Source: Escallonia rubra (taxonomy: Eukaryota > Streptophyta > Magnoliopsida > Escalloniales > Escalloniaceae). From it: a DNA stretch of 64,000 bases. Shown here piece by piece: positions 29,540 to 42,500 of the stretch; within the stretch, counting starts at the first letter, position 1; every line of letters begins with the position of its first letter. The notes under the pieces are model-generated. The model was given only the letters and a program-made list of their open reading frames with translations. It searched no databases and had not been told where the DNA came from. The position numbers and the translations under genes were made by a program. The DNA lies in the NCBI GenBank assembly GCA_033065855.1, contig JAVXUO010002601.1, positions 62,001-126,000 of the forward strand. Reading direction: 5' to 3'.

Positions 29540-29990
29540 AATCAAAACCAGTATATTCCCGCCGCACCACCGCCTCTACAAGTCGACCCCTGCAAACCAA
29601 ACCCTAATCGCAATTGTCCCACATAGCCCATCCACTGCCACCACCGACTCTACATGGCAGCCCTACTGACCAAACTCCAGTCTGCCACCGCCTCTACACG
29701 GAGGCAACTCTTACCCAAACCCTAATCACCAGCACTCCCCCTTCAACAACACTCATCCAGTCGACCCCCACCACTTTTACATGGCTGCCTATCGACCAAA
29801 CCCCAATCGCCATCCATTTACCTCCATACACCCTAACCGTCACCACCACATCTTCGAATAGGGTGCCCGTCAACCACCATCGCCTCTACATGGTCGCCCC
29901 ATTGGCCCAAATCCTAATCGCCATCTGCTTCATATCTATACAGCCCGACCACCACCACCACTACGAGGGGGTGTCATTCGCCATCCGTTC
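29540..29990. repeat. Degenerate CCACC-rich minisatellite
   Basis: The phrases caccgcctctacatgg, gaccaaacccnaatcgcca and tcgcccc/tcgaccccc recur about six times at irregular spacing of roughly 45-70 bases. The open reading frame through it (29614-29991) is Pro/Thr/His-rich because of the repeat and is not a credible gene. Confidence 0.55.
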
Positions 29991-29999
29991 GTAATTAAT

Positions 30000-32900
30000 C
30001 ACGATGGAACCGTTATTAGCGGTTACTTCGGTTCTCTCTGTAATAATTCATGTTTCATTTTTTTGTGGCACTATCTGAAAATTGTCAAATGGGATAACCT
30101 AGTTTATGAGATTTGTTTAGCAATTGGGAAGGAAGGCTTGTGATGGGTAGTAAATCTAGATAACATGTTTTCGAGTTTTAGTAGTCCCGTTCAAGGTTAG
30201 CCTCAGTCATGCTTAAAAAGAGACAAGATACCACCTATCTTTCGTTTACAAGACACAGATGTCGTAACGTTGTACCAAGAATCTTGATCAGGGAGGTCTC
30301 TAAGTTCCACAGACCATCGTTACATGAACAATAAACTCGTGACATGTTCACGACAAGTCATGGTACTATAAAATAACGTAAATAAATTATGCACTTATGT
30401 GTATACTTTCATAAGACAATTATGTGGAAAGAGTGCCCTAACAACTTATCAACGATTGTATACCATTTATGGCGTGCCACCAATTCATTGCTTCTTTCAG
30501 AAATTTAGCATGCCACATCGCCTATACTTTGTATGCATCCCCAATATTGGAGATCCTTAGTTTTTATTTTTTTTTCATTTTACACCAATATAGTCAAAAT
30601 ATGCCAAAATGACAAAATTTTTGCCTCCGTCCTTGCCGTCTCTGTACACTTGCTCATAACATGAATGTACCAAATCAGTAGCGACCGAAAACGATGTGTA
30701 CCAAAACTCAAATTCCAGGGGTTCCATTAAGCACACCAGAGTCCTTGAATGTGTAACAATTAAAGCTTGTCCCTATCAAGACATGAACCTAGGGGCTACT
30801 CCCCTGGAGCCAAACAAGACCCAAAGGATACTTGCCTCAGAAAAATCCTCCTTGATGGCCCCTTTTTTTGCAATGTCCTCTCCACATCAAGACTTGCCTT
30901 TCCTCCTTCACTCAAATATCACCAACCGATCACTCACTCACTAACTCACTCACTCACGCCTTTGGCGTTCTGAGAATGTGGTTGGTCATGCGAAAAGGAA
31001 AAGGAACATTGCGTGTGAACTGTGCTGCTTGTGGCTGCTGCCCCCTTTTCGTTCCCAGCATTATTCCACGTTTTTTCAACAAACATCCCACAAGTCATCC
31101 ACCACACACGCCCGAGAGCTGCAAACCCACTTGACATGTGTCCACAATGTCCTCCTCAGACCTTTTATATTGAAAATGGGATCGCTTTGTTGATTGTCAA
31201 AATCGTAGAGATGAGATATCTCGACGTGTATGATCCAATTCTCTGCTTTCCCGGTTTGCTTCCATCACTGTCTCCTTCAAAGATAATGTTCTTCTAATGC
31301 CTTGTCTTGCCTTCAATATCTCTTCGAACTGAACGCTTTACCAAACGGGCTTCATTAAAAGTCTGTAAACAAGAACTTTATGGGAACCTTTTTCTATCCC
31401 ATCCCTCTCCGTATACCACACGGGAAGTTTCATCGACCAACCACTCCACTTCACTAAGAGTTACCATCGCATCATCTAGTTGTAGCTTGGCACTAAAATA
31501 ATACCACTTCCAATAGCATCCGGTCTATATGGTAATTATGTTATTGTATTATTTACTCTCAAAACTTACGACCGTAAGAATAATAAAAAAAATTAGCATG
31601 CATACAATTCTTAACCAACTCGTCCAAATTATTACAATACATACAATTGTATGATTTGGAGTATTAATCTAAACTGCAATATTTTGCCAAATACGTGAAT
31701 AAAGTAAACAGGTGATCACGAACTCGACTTCTTTTAATAATTTTTTTTGATAACCTGGATTAATGAAATCAAAGACTATGATAAAGCATTCGGAACCCTA
31801 ATCTTTACCATGCATTATTATAAAAGAAGTGAGCGTGACAAAATATGTGAGTCTTTCAGAGGGGGGAATATGGGTGGTGGGATTCAGATAATTACAAGCA
31901 TCAAGCGTGGATTTGCTGACACCCAAAAAAAGTGAGATGCTGATGACAACGAGTACATGTAAAGCCTCTGTGATTTGGCTTTATATAATTGTTGGTGGAG
32001 GGACGAATTATGTCAGTACAGTGACACGCAGATTTAGGGTGCAATGTATCCATCACTTCAATCACTAGCTAGGGTTTTCATTCTAGAAAAAAGGCGGGCT
32101 TATATTCTTTACTTTTATCCTAAATAAACTGTATGTTATCAGTTGATGATGCCCCCCCATGATTAAAGTTTACGAGGTATTCTGATGATGACTTCTTTTC
32201 TTGATTCTGATTATGCACTTTGTCAAGATTACACTGCAAATTCAAACACTCTCTCTCTCTCTCTCTCACAGAGAAAAGTTGCTTTGGTAAACAAATGTTG
32301 ATGTGGAACCCTTTTCGTGGGCTTCGATGAACTTGGTAATTTTTCTCTTCTTTTGCTAGCTCAAATGCTCGCAGCGTTGTCATTCAAACACGACACCTGA
32401 GTTCTTAAAATTTCAAGTGCAAGGTTCGCAACAATGCTCTTTTGATATTACTTTCATCAAAAGGCGCCTTAAACGCGGAATGGGTTGATCAATTTATAGA
32501 GTTTTACATCATTAATTAATTAAAGAATTTATATAATTAAAGTCTTTCAAGACTCTGATTTGTATATGGTTGAGCTTGTTGATGATTGATAGATAGCTAA
32601 ACACGTGTGTCCGGATCACATTATTCTTCTTAGCTCCAAAAATAACTAAATTATGTATGAACCACCTACATTCCAAAGATTTAAAAAACTCCATTTTGCA
32701 TGATGATGAAGTAGGCTAAGCATCATGAACTTGTAAACATGGAATGCTTAGACTATTCACAGCACTACAAAAGTGGGAACAATTAAAAATGATAGTAACT
32801 ATTATTGAAGCCGATGATAAACTATGGATGACAAAAAAGATTGAGAGATCTTATCAAGGCCCCATTTCCTTTGAAAACATGGGCAACTCAGTCCAGACAT

Positions 32901-33759
32901 GGGCAAGTTGGTTCAATTCACTTTCAATGTCCCCAAGAAATAAAAGGAAAGTCCTTGGAAAGAATGAAGGAATTGAATTCTTTTGTAGGCTTTAACTACC
33001 CATTTTATGTTAGGAACCAAAAGGAAGTTCCCTACATTCGCACAAAAATATGGCACTTGTTATATGAAAATCTTGTAAAGTTCAAAAGTTTGCTTTATGG
33101 ACCCTCCAGCAAAAAGTAAAAGGCTTGTGGGTTTGGTGATTGATGGCCATATCAGAAGGGGCAAAAGGCCTATATCCAAAAGCTTGGCTACTTGGCTATG
33201 TGGGTTGTTGCACTCCTTTTTGAGTTTTGGGTTTAGGAGTCAAGGTTTGCGGTTTATCTCAACGACTTCTTTTGTCATAATTGCAAGGGAACTAACTATC
33301 ATTAACTGCCTCAATAGTGTTATCAATAACCATTGCTCGTGGCAATCAATAATTACTAGCTAACTAATCAAATGGGTCATGCTCCAAATTATCATGCACC
33401 CGAGTATTTTTTGTGCGGAAAGTCTTGAAGGCGTCACGTTTGACAATAATTAATGGAGGCTTTTACAACAAGTAAAATGTATAATTGCATGAGACACTCG
33501 TTTCTTGCGGTTATATTTTTTTTTAGATGAAGAGCTTTCATCAAATGTGCTTTAAGAATGACGTAGTGAGAACTCCTCAATTAAGAATACACTAAACGCG
33601 CGACAATTCAAGAACATATGTTTGCTCGTCTATTGTGAATCATGTAGTCCATGACCTTGATTCGTAATATGTTGTATAAGTAGTTTTGTGTGTGTGTGTG
33701 TCTGTGTTGGGGGGGGGCGGGGGGGTTCTCTATTTCACCTTACTTGATGATCTCTCTCT

Positions 33760-33795
<36 letters not shown>

Positions 33796-35182
33796 CTATA
33801 TTCTTTGTTTTGGTAGAACCTCACTTGATGATCTCATGGAATAGTTTATATGGGCCAAGATACGCTAACAGAGCATCAGTCTAACCCAGCCCACATGTTA
33901 TGAATGCTTACTAGGCCGCTGCAGTGGTCGGAGACTCTTGCACTAACCTAGCCCTGTAGCATCCGATCCTTTTTGTAACATTTAGTGCACCCTTATATCC
34001 CGATATTAACCTCTTTTATTTGTGGAATTTGCAGTGGCAAAAAAATCACTTTATTGGAAAAACAAATGATCGTAAATCACTTTGATGGTCCAAAAAAAAA
34101 GGGGAATAACTCAAGCGGATAATACGTTTCTATTTTGGTAATTATAAAATCGTTGAGGGGCTTATGCAATTATTGGATTCATAATAAACTCAATTTTTTG
34201 TTTGGACAGACCCATTTATAATTCGGCAAGGGCCGAATTTGGCGGAGTATAATAATATGGATGATCCACAGCCACAATCAGCCCAAACAATGGCCCATAT
34301 CACTGCAGTTCGTCGTCGTTTCCAACAAAACAGTAACCCTTTTGAATTATGGGCTTAGCATGACCATCTTGGTCCACTTTTGTGGAGGGAAGTACAGTAG
34401 AAGTGCTGTAATCTTTAGCGATGTTTATATATTTCTAATAAATGCTTTTGTTGCTGCTTGTTTCTATACTTAGCAGCTAGTTTGGACATGTTTTGTCTTT
34501 AAAATCTTACTGGTGTTACTTTCTTTGTATCATGCACGCTATTAGAGCAAGAAGCTGAAGGTTGGTCTCTAATGCTGTCGTCCAATTTAACGAAATTATG
34601 TTTTTACACCCTCTTATGTTTGTTTAAACCTTATTTTTGCCGCTAAATATAGTATCCCTATTGTGCTTTTGTGACGAGTCAAGTGTGAAATAGCATAAAA
34701 TGATGTGAGAATAGAGTTTTCAATGTTTAAAATACTAATCCAGATATTCTGGATTGTTAGAAATCCACATATGACAGTATGAGTAAGAAATTTCACGTCG
34801 GATAAGTGTGATAAAAAAAAAAGGGACTTGCACAAATATGGATAGACCAATGGGCTCGTCACCTGATAGCTTAAGTTTTGGATCGAATTAGGTATTGTCA
34901 TGACTATATTGTCTTCAGACGTACAACATTAGATCCTTGGCAAGGAGAGATCCCGGGCAATGAAGGTTTGATAAGGAAGATGAGACACGATGAATGACGC
35001 GCCAGGAAGAATATGCATGGTGCACCACGTGCAGGTGATTGTTAGGGAAAAAAGAGATCAGCTGGTTCAACTGTGAATGGAATGGAGAACGTAAATTCTG
35101 ATAAAAGCACACACGTGAGAGGAGAATGTAAAAAACACTCGGTACATGTAACGTTAATGGAAAGAAACTCTGCACTAATTTA
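30000..35182. other. Gene-poor intergenic stretch
   Basis: I found no exon chain or known domain. Notable simple sequence: a ctcact pentamer run at about 30930-30957, a (CT)n tract at about 32247-32268, a (GT)n run at about 33688-33701 followed by a G-tract to 33726, and a (CA)n run at about 33765-33790. The two open stretches at 31022-31294 and 32744-33360 have no recognisable motif. Confidence 0.5.
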
Positions 35183-36065
35183 GGTGGCATTCGACATCAT
35201 TTTTTCCTCCAGTTTTATAAATTGAAGAAAAAAATTCCGTTTAACAAACAATTATCGTTTTTTTTTTCACTTTTGAAAATCAGTTTTTTAAATAGGTCTG
35301 TTTTTTAAAACTCAATTTTGGAGTTTTGGGTTTTCAGTTTGATTTTTATTTTGAAATCTATCTTTCAAACTTTGTTAAAAGCTAAAAAATGAGTATCATT
35401 TTTAAGAAAACTCCCTCACATGCAGAGCTCCACCGCCACCACCAGACATTTCCTTCCATCGTCCAAAGCCCCATCGTCACCCTATCGCCGTCGTCACCCA
35501 CGGATCTGCCCCTATCACATGTTGTCACCCTATTGACGTCGACAACCACAGGTCTGCCACACCAGCGCCACATTCTCGCTATTGCCACCCACAGATCTGC
35601 CCTAGTACCGCCATTGACGCCACCCTAATGTCATCGCTACCAACGGATCTAGCTCCCCGTCGCCAATCCACAATTTCGACAATGAATCAGACCTCAACCC
35701 ACCATCTCTACCTCCACTGCCATGGACAATCAATTGGATCTCAAGTAACGTCGCCACCCCAGCACTCTTCCATAACTCACAATTTGCTCTACTGTAACCA
35801 CCCCACCACCATCGCATTTGATTACAGTGTTAGTGCTGCGAATTGGACGGTGGTCGTGCCACCCACCGATGGTGGTGCTTCGGGAAGTTCTAAGAATTTG
35901 TTGAAAAAAAAATGGTTGGAAGAAAAATTAAGAAAAAATGATAAAAAAATAATTCAAAATAAAAACTGACTAATCAATCACCTATTTGTTTTATATAAAA
36001 AAATAAAAATAAACTAAATTTATTATTTTCAAAATAAAAATTATAAGTGATTTTAAACAGCCGAT
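35183..36065. mobile_element. MITE-like element, family A copy 3 (long form)
   Basis: Begins ggcattcgacatcatttttt and ends aagtgattttaaacagccga. The arms carry the same A/T blocks as the copies at 23370 and 25141, including ttttggagttttgggttttc (shared with copy 1) and attcaaaataaaaactgac. The core (35410-35880) is a longer C-rich tract with catcgtcaccctat-like internal repetition. At about 880 bases it is twice the size of the other copies, which suggests the core is captured or amplified sequence. Confidence 0.6.
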
Positions 36066-39000
36066 CAGTGTTATAAACACAAAGAATGACCGGATAAATT
36101 CATTAAATTAAATATAAACTAAACAATAATAAAAATCAGGTCATGTCCAGAAAGCGCACTGGCTTCTCTCTTCATTAATCATTTCGTACAATGTGGGCAA
36201 GTGTTTGATTTTGTACTTGATTGGATGACAAGATCCAAGACTGATGGGACTTCCAGGCTCCAGCAGTTGCCCCCACCACAGAGCGGAGCATTTAACTACT
36301 ACGGAGTATATATTTGTGCCATTTGATGGTATTCATTTGTCCAGTCTGGATGATCGATTACTTGCTGCAAAAAGCAAGGTCCTCCTTAAGAAAGCAATTA
36401 GTATCTTTAAGTAGTTTTTCTTCATCTCATAATCATCGTTACAATAAAGGGTAAGAAGACCTCACAACATCTCATCATCTGACAAAAGTCCAAATGAAAA
36501 TGATTTTGTTAAGATGAGCATTAAAGTTGCACCCTTTTGTGTGTGTTTCTTTGCTGGCGTCTCATTATTATCTTCCTGCCCCCGTACTTGCGATCTTCCA
36601 GCGATATCCACATGCACCTAATCTGGTCAATAGTCCCCACAATTGTTGATATGTGTTTTCTTGGGTATTATTCTTTTTTATTGCATCTTCGTTCGAATAT
36701 TTTGCGATTAATACACCTGAAAAAATGAAGGTAAAAAATAACATAACATAGTGTAAACATAAACTCTTTGTTTCTTCTGTCGTGGTTGTTGACATACGCT
36801 ACGACTTCTTTCGATAATGAAAAATTGATGCTAGGTGGTGTAGTTGGTAAGATTGATTGCGAATGATAGTTGAAAGATATGGGACTTTGATTATAAAATG
36901 AGCCATTCATCTGATAATAATGGAAATGATATTCAAGTTCATAATAGAGGAGTCCTTAGAGAGCTTAAATTGAATATTGCCACCACGTCATCGGGAGTGA
37001 GAATTTTGCGATGATGCGCACCCAGTGAGAGACAACATTGTGTGAACCGTCATGCAAATTTCTCACCGGATCAACCAATTTTCTACATTCAGCTAGATAA
37101 ATGTCCACTAAATCTTTCCTTGCATTCTCGGCGGACTATGTGTGGTGCGCCAAGGTGACCTATGAGGGGTTGCCAAGTTACGTACTTTGTGTCTTCTTTG
37201 GTGATACATTTCAATTATCACTTCATCAAGAATTCATATAACTCGATATCTCAAAATACCATTATCATTGAAAGTGTTTTAAGCCTATCGTTGCAAAGAT
37301 AATAGTCATTTTCGGTGACAACTGCTATATAATTTTAGTTGTTTTTAGCAAAAAAAGTTAACTTGTACGGTTCACACTTGCCATTAATTCATGGCAGATG
37401 AGAGGGAAATTTTCTCTCTCAATATCCTCGTCGTCTAAGTCACAATCCCACCAATCCCACAAACCCCGTCAAATCAGAAAACAACCACTTCCCAACAACC
37501 AGCACATGAATGGCAGAAAAAATAGTCAATTAACAAATTCATAATCAAATGGTCATTCTTTTAACAACAACAAAAAAAAAAAAGTCTCACGTACGAAGCA
37601 ACTAAAAAAAACACGAAAAAAAAAAAAAAAAAAAAAAAAAAGGAAAGCTACCACTACCACTAACAAGTAAAGTATTAGTGAATTAACCAGAGCGGCTAAG
37701 GAGAACGATGTTTAGTAAAAATTTATCATATCTTTTCTGTGACACTACAATAACAACTTATTTCAAGCCTTCCAAAACCAATGTCTAAGAGTCTGAGTAT
37801 CGTGAAATTATTTTTACAAACATATAGTTGCGATAATAGTTGTTGAAGCTGAGATTTTGCGTTCGATGTAAGTTTTTGAGACATTCAAAGTAAGTAAAAG
37901 AAACAATATCAAAACAGGAGCGCAACTTGTAAAATGCACAAAAAGCGGTGTAGCTCATATTCTGCCCAGAAAATTCCTTGGCAATTCTTTGGCGTACTGC
38001 CCCCGTATTCTGGGTCCCCACCAAGTTGAGAGCTTTGCTTTCTTCCAAACAGCCTCAATGCTCCATATCGTGGAGTCATTTCCCCTTTATAGCCTTACTC
38101 TTTTTAGAAATTTGTCCCAACTTGGACAGCAATTGAAGTCTAATGTGATTTGTCTCCTATAAAATTGCTGGATTTGTTTCATGCCACGACTTGTAGTTGA
38201 ATTAACCTCATTCCAGGACAACGTACTCGCCACTTTACTGGATATAATAAATGAATTTTTAGTGACCGCATTAAAAGTTTTATTTCTAACAAAACTTCTT
38301 TAAGTTAGGCCAACTGACAGTGCGGTAGTGCATGAACTCGCTAGTGATGTCATGACTTGGAGTCTTGGAAGGAAGGAGCTTCTGAGTTCTTAATGCAATC
38401 GATCATGAAAGATGTAAACTCCACCGTTTGAACAATAAAATTGTCTGTATTTCCGGGAAAAAAATATGCATTGTCGAGAAATTCTGAATTGAGTTTGACG
38501 AAAGAAATTTTAAATATCGCGAAAGATTAAATGGTGTAATCAGGTATGCCTGATTTATAAGTTGATTATAATGAAAGCTAATAAAGTATTCTATTGAAAT
38601 GAGCATGAAGGACAAAAAACTAGATGGATGCATTTCTAGCAGAAAACAAAGAAATATTCCCTCCAGCTGCTTGTTGAGCATCATTATCGTCCATTAAATG
38701 CTTCTTGTGTATTTCTTATCAAATCAAGATCCCTCCCAACATTTGAGATGTGACATTTTGATTTTATTCTCCTTGCATTTGTCATGATTATCAGCTTTGT
38801 GCTCCTCTGTCTGTCATTGCAACTTTATTCACTTATTTATTTTTTTAAAATATGAGCTCCATTAAAAACTTCCGAATAAAAAACAAACAGAGAGACTCTC
38901 GTCCTCACTCCAACGGTTAACATGACTACATACACAACTTACTGAAAATATCGCATTCGACTGTCTAGTTTATCTCTGTCCACGAATTTTTGTCAAGCAT

Positions 39001-39590
39001 GTACCGGGCTTAACTCGAACATCGCTTATAATTTGTTGAGCAATATAAATACTTGTATTCCTTATGGCGGCGAAAACAAAAGTAAAAATATTATTCGTAA
39101 TTCGAGCAATTGCAAATTATGAGTGCGAGTGTCACGTAACAAGGTGACCATAGGTCAAATAGGTCAACTTCTTTAATACTCCATATATCATCTCCCTGGT
39201 TACCAAAAGATACAAAAGTTAAGGGCAGTTTAGTCATATTATAGAAAAACTCTCCAGGTCACAAGTGATTCCCTCTCTAAGAGAGGCAATGACTTTACCC
39301 TTTTACTGTTCAAACAAACAGTTACCAGTCAGTCTGTCAAAAATGCTCTGTTCAAGGTACCCTCATTCCTTCCTCCTCCTGTCCTTCAAACCCCCTCCCC
39401 TCCTCCTCCCCCAACACCACCACCTTCACCACCACAAAACCTCCCTAATTCTTCCGGATCCCCGAAATACACTCGGCAAAATCCGGCCAAACACCCCTCC
39501 ATTTCCGCCGTTTGTGGCTTCCACGTGTCCCTGCATCCCAAACTTTCCCTCCAAATTTAGCTGAACTCACACCATTGCCTCCGATTAATC
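36066..39590. other. Intergenic region upstream of the LysM receptor kinase
   Basis: No gene seen. An interrupted A-run spans about 37615-37641. From about 39260 the sequence becomes C-rich and probably contains the LYK promoter and 5'-UTR, with a cctcctcccc tract near 39395-39430. No clear TATA box was noticed. Confidence 0.5.
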
Positions 39591-39596
39591 AAGACA

Positions 39597-42500
39597 ATGA
39601 ATTCCCAACAAACACCTCTCTTGCTCCTACTTTTGCTACTTCCGCTCACTCTCGCTGCTGCCTACCCCACTCCACTCAACTGTACGGACACCACTCGCCT
39701 CTGCACTTCCTTCCTCGCCTTCAAGCCCAGCCCAGACCAGACCCTCGCCGTAATCCAGAGCATGTTCGACGTGCTGCCAAACGACGTCACTTTTGAAGAC
39801 CGAAACGACTACGTGTTCGTCCGCAAGAACTGCTCCTGTGCGTCGCCTGCCAAGAAGTACCTCACCAGAACCACCTACACCGTGAGAGAGAGTAACGGAT
39901 CCATGCACGACGTCGCGATTCGGGCGTACGGTGGGCTGGCTTTCTTGTCGGGCTATTCGAACCGGACGGCCCGGGCCGGGGCGGTGGTGTCGGTCCAGCT
40001 GATGTGTGGGTGTTCGAGTGGGCTGTGGAATTATTTGATGAGCTATGTGATGAGGGATGGGGATAGCGTGGAGGGCTTGGCGAGTAGGTTTGGGGTGAGC
40101 ATGGGCAGTATTGAGAGCGTGAATGGGATTAGCGATCCCGACAATGTTACTGTGGGGGGACTGTATTACGTTCCGCTGAATTCGGGTATGGCCATCCTTT
40201 CGCTCCGCGTCTGTTCAATTTGATCAATTTGGGTGTTATTAGTTTGTGTTCGATTGGCTAATTTGACGTGATAACGAAATATTGAAATTAGTTGTTTTTC
40301 ACTACCTGCGGTATTCTGTCATTGGATGATGAAAAAAGGTCGTATTGGTCATGTCCTATGGCATTCTAATTCGTGTTTTGTGTGTGTGTGTGTGTGTGTT
40401 TTACGCTTCCGGAGGCACTTGGAAGATCAATGTGCACGAGAAAGCAAGGAGAGCTTTGATAACTTGCTTTTTGGCATAGACAAGCAGAATTAAAAGTACC
40501 TTTAGTCAACCCCCGAGTTGTTAGGACGAGGTTTCATTGAGTTGAAATACTTTCTGAGGAACCAATATCTTTCCATTTATCCATTGTATCTCTGTGACCC
40601 TCTATTAGTCACTCGATTGGAGCAGTACTTATGTTAGTATCGCGTAAAAATAGTCAGGAACATCAACTTACTGAGGAACTTATGTCATAATGTGAACAGA
40701 AACACATGATGAAGTTTTAAAGAAAATCTGGAGGATAGAGGCCAAGGCCGAGGGTTCACAGAATATAATTCTAAGAACCCTTAAGATTTGCGTTCTCGTG
40801 GACAGAAATACTTTTTCATGATGGAAAGCTGACGTATCATCACTGAAGAACCATCATGTGGGTCCAAGGACACTACTGAAGCTAGAATTATGCAGAATTG
40901 ACTATTTCATTAGGTGTCTAATATGTGGTGCTGCCACCCGGAAGAAATAGAAAATCAAAAAGTAGTTGGCTTTCATTACACATTGTAGCTTTATGTCAAT
41001 ACATTGTTTCTCATGTCAAAGTCTAGAAGGTAGATCCTTTTATTTGGATTGAACAATACTCCCTAGGCACCAGGCATCATGTTTTTTTTACAGTTTACGC
41101 ATTTGGTTGTTTTCTTGTAGTCCCTGGTGAGCCTTATCCTGCACACAATGACACTCCTCCAGCTCCAGTTCCAGCACCTTCTGTAAATAATGGTACAGGT
41201 ATGGAATGTCTCCACATAGGTTACTGTTGTTAATTTTGGCTGTTTTATTTCTTGGATATATCATATGAATTATTTCTTAAGGTAATCCATTGCCGAACTT
41301 TGTTTTCATTGGACTTTTCTTGCTAGAAGTAATGATGAGTAACATTGCTGCAACTTCGTTGCCTTATTTACTAGATGATTTTGTGAAGAATAAATCCATG
41401 CAATGTCCTTAGAAGTCAAGTGAAGCTTTTTCGACTCTGAACTGGCAATAGTCTCAAGAATCTGGAATCTGTGATGCAAATTTGTTGGGATAAGAAAAAG
41501 TATGTTATAAGAAAGGTCAAGAGAAATGTGGTTTGAAAATTATATCACGTGCAGTGTGCACGAGATCAACCATCCATATACTTATAAGATACAAACATAG
41601 GCTTGTATAGGAAAGAGAAGGAAACGACCTGCATCATTGTCTTCAACTTCAAGAAAAGGAGTCTTATACACATAAAAGCCAGCTTATTTTTCTCTCTGTA
41701 ATGCAATGTCGACAGGGCTACCCTCCACTCCTTCCTCGCGCTTTCTCCTGTTCATATAGCCTCCACTTCTGCATCATGGCTCTAAGTCTCTAACCGGACG
41801 TGACATGAGAGGACTTTTGTAGTACTGGCGTCTGGCTATCAATTCAACAAGCTAGCTACACATATCCTACCTGTTTACATAGAAGCAAGGCAGTGCCACC
41901 TAGTCTCTCTGTGTGTGTGTGTGTGGGGGGGGGGGGGACGGGCGGCTGGGTGTGGGGCTGACTATTTAGCGAACTGTTTGGTACCATTGTGGCATTTAGC
42001 TTAAGTTTTTTACAACTCCAGTATAGAGGCCAAGTATAACGATCATATGGATTTCCCTCTTATTTCTGTAACCTGTTTATACACGTAATATCTAAGGGGG
42101 CTGATCCACACCAAGTGCTGGGAAACCCTCCATTTTTTCAGTTATGATCCGGCCGTCCACGTCACACAATAGTCAGCTTAGATATTTTCTTTAAACTTAA
42201 TTCGCCTAACCGCCCCAAAGAAGGGTGGTCGGTTCTCATCTCGAAGTTGCTTCTCCTGTTCCTTTGCTTCTTCTATTTCTCTACTCTTCTCACACTCTCA
42301 TCAGGTTTGACAAACTCCCTCGCCGCCATCCTCACAATCACCACCATGATTGTAAGAGCCACCGCCGCCGATTGTATTGCGCCAACGATGCCGCTGCCGC
42401 CACAGCACCTTAAACACCATAATCCCGCTTTCTCTCACTCCCTTCGTTTGCACGATGACTGTCGGCTGTGGTAATCGACCTTCGTTCCGGATCCAGCCAT

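Noticed and set aside
35389-35969. Open frames on both strands in the core of MITE family A copy 3
   Set aside because: Low-complexity Pro/Thr/His composition inside a transposon-like element; no protein family.
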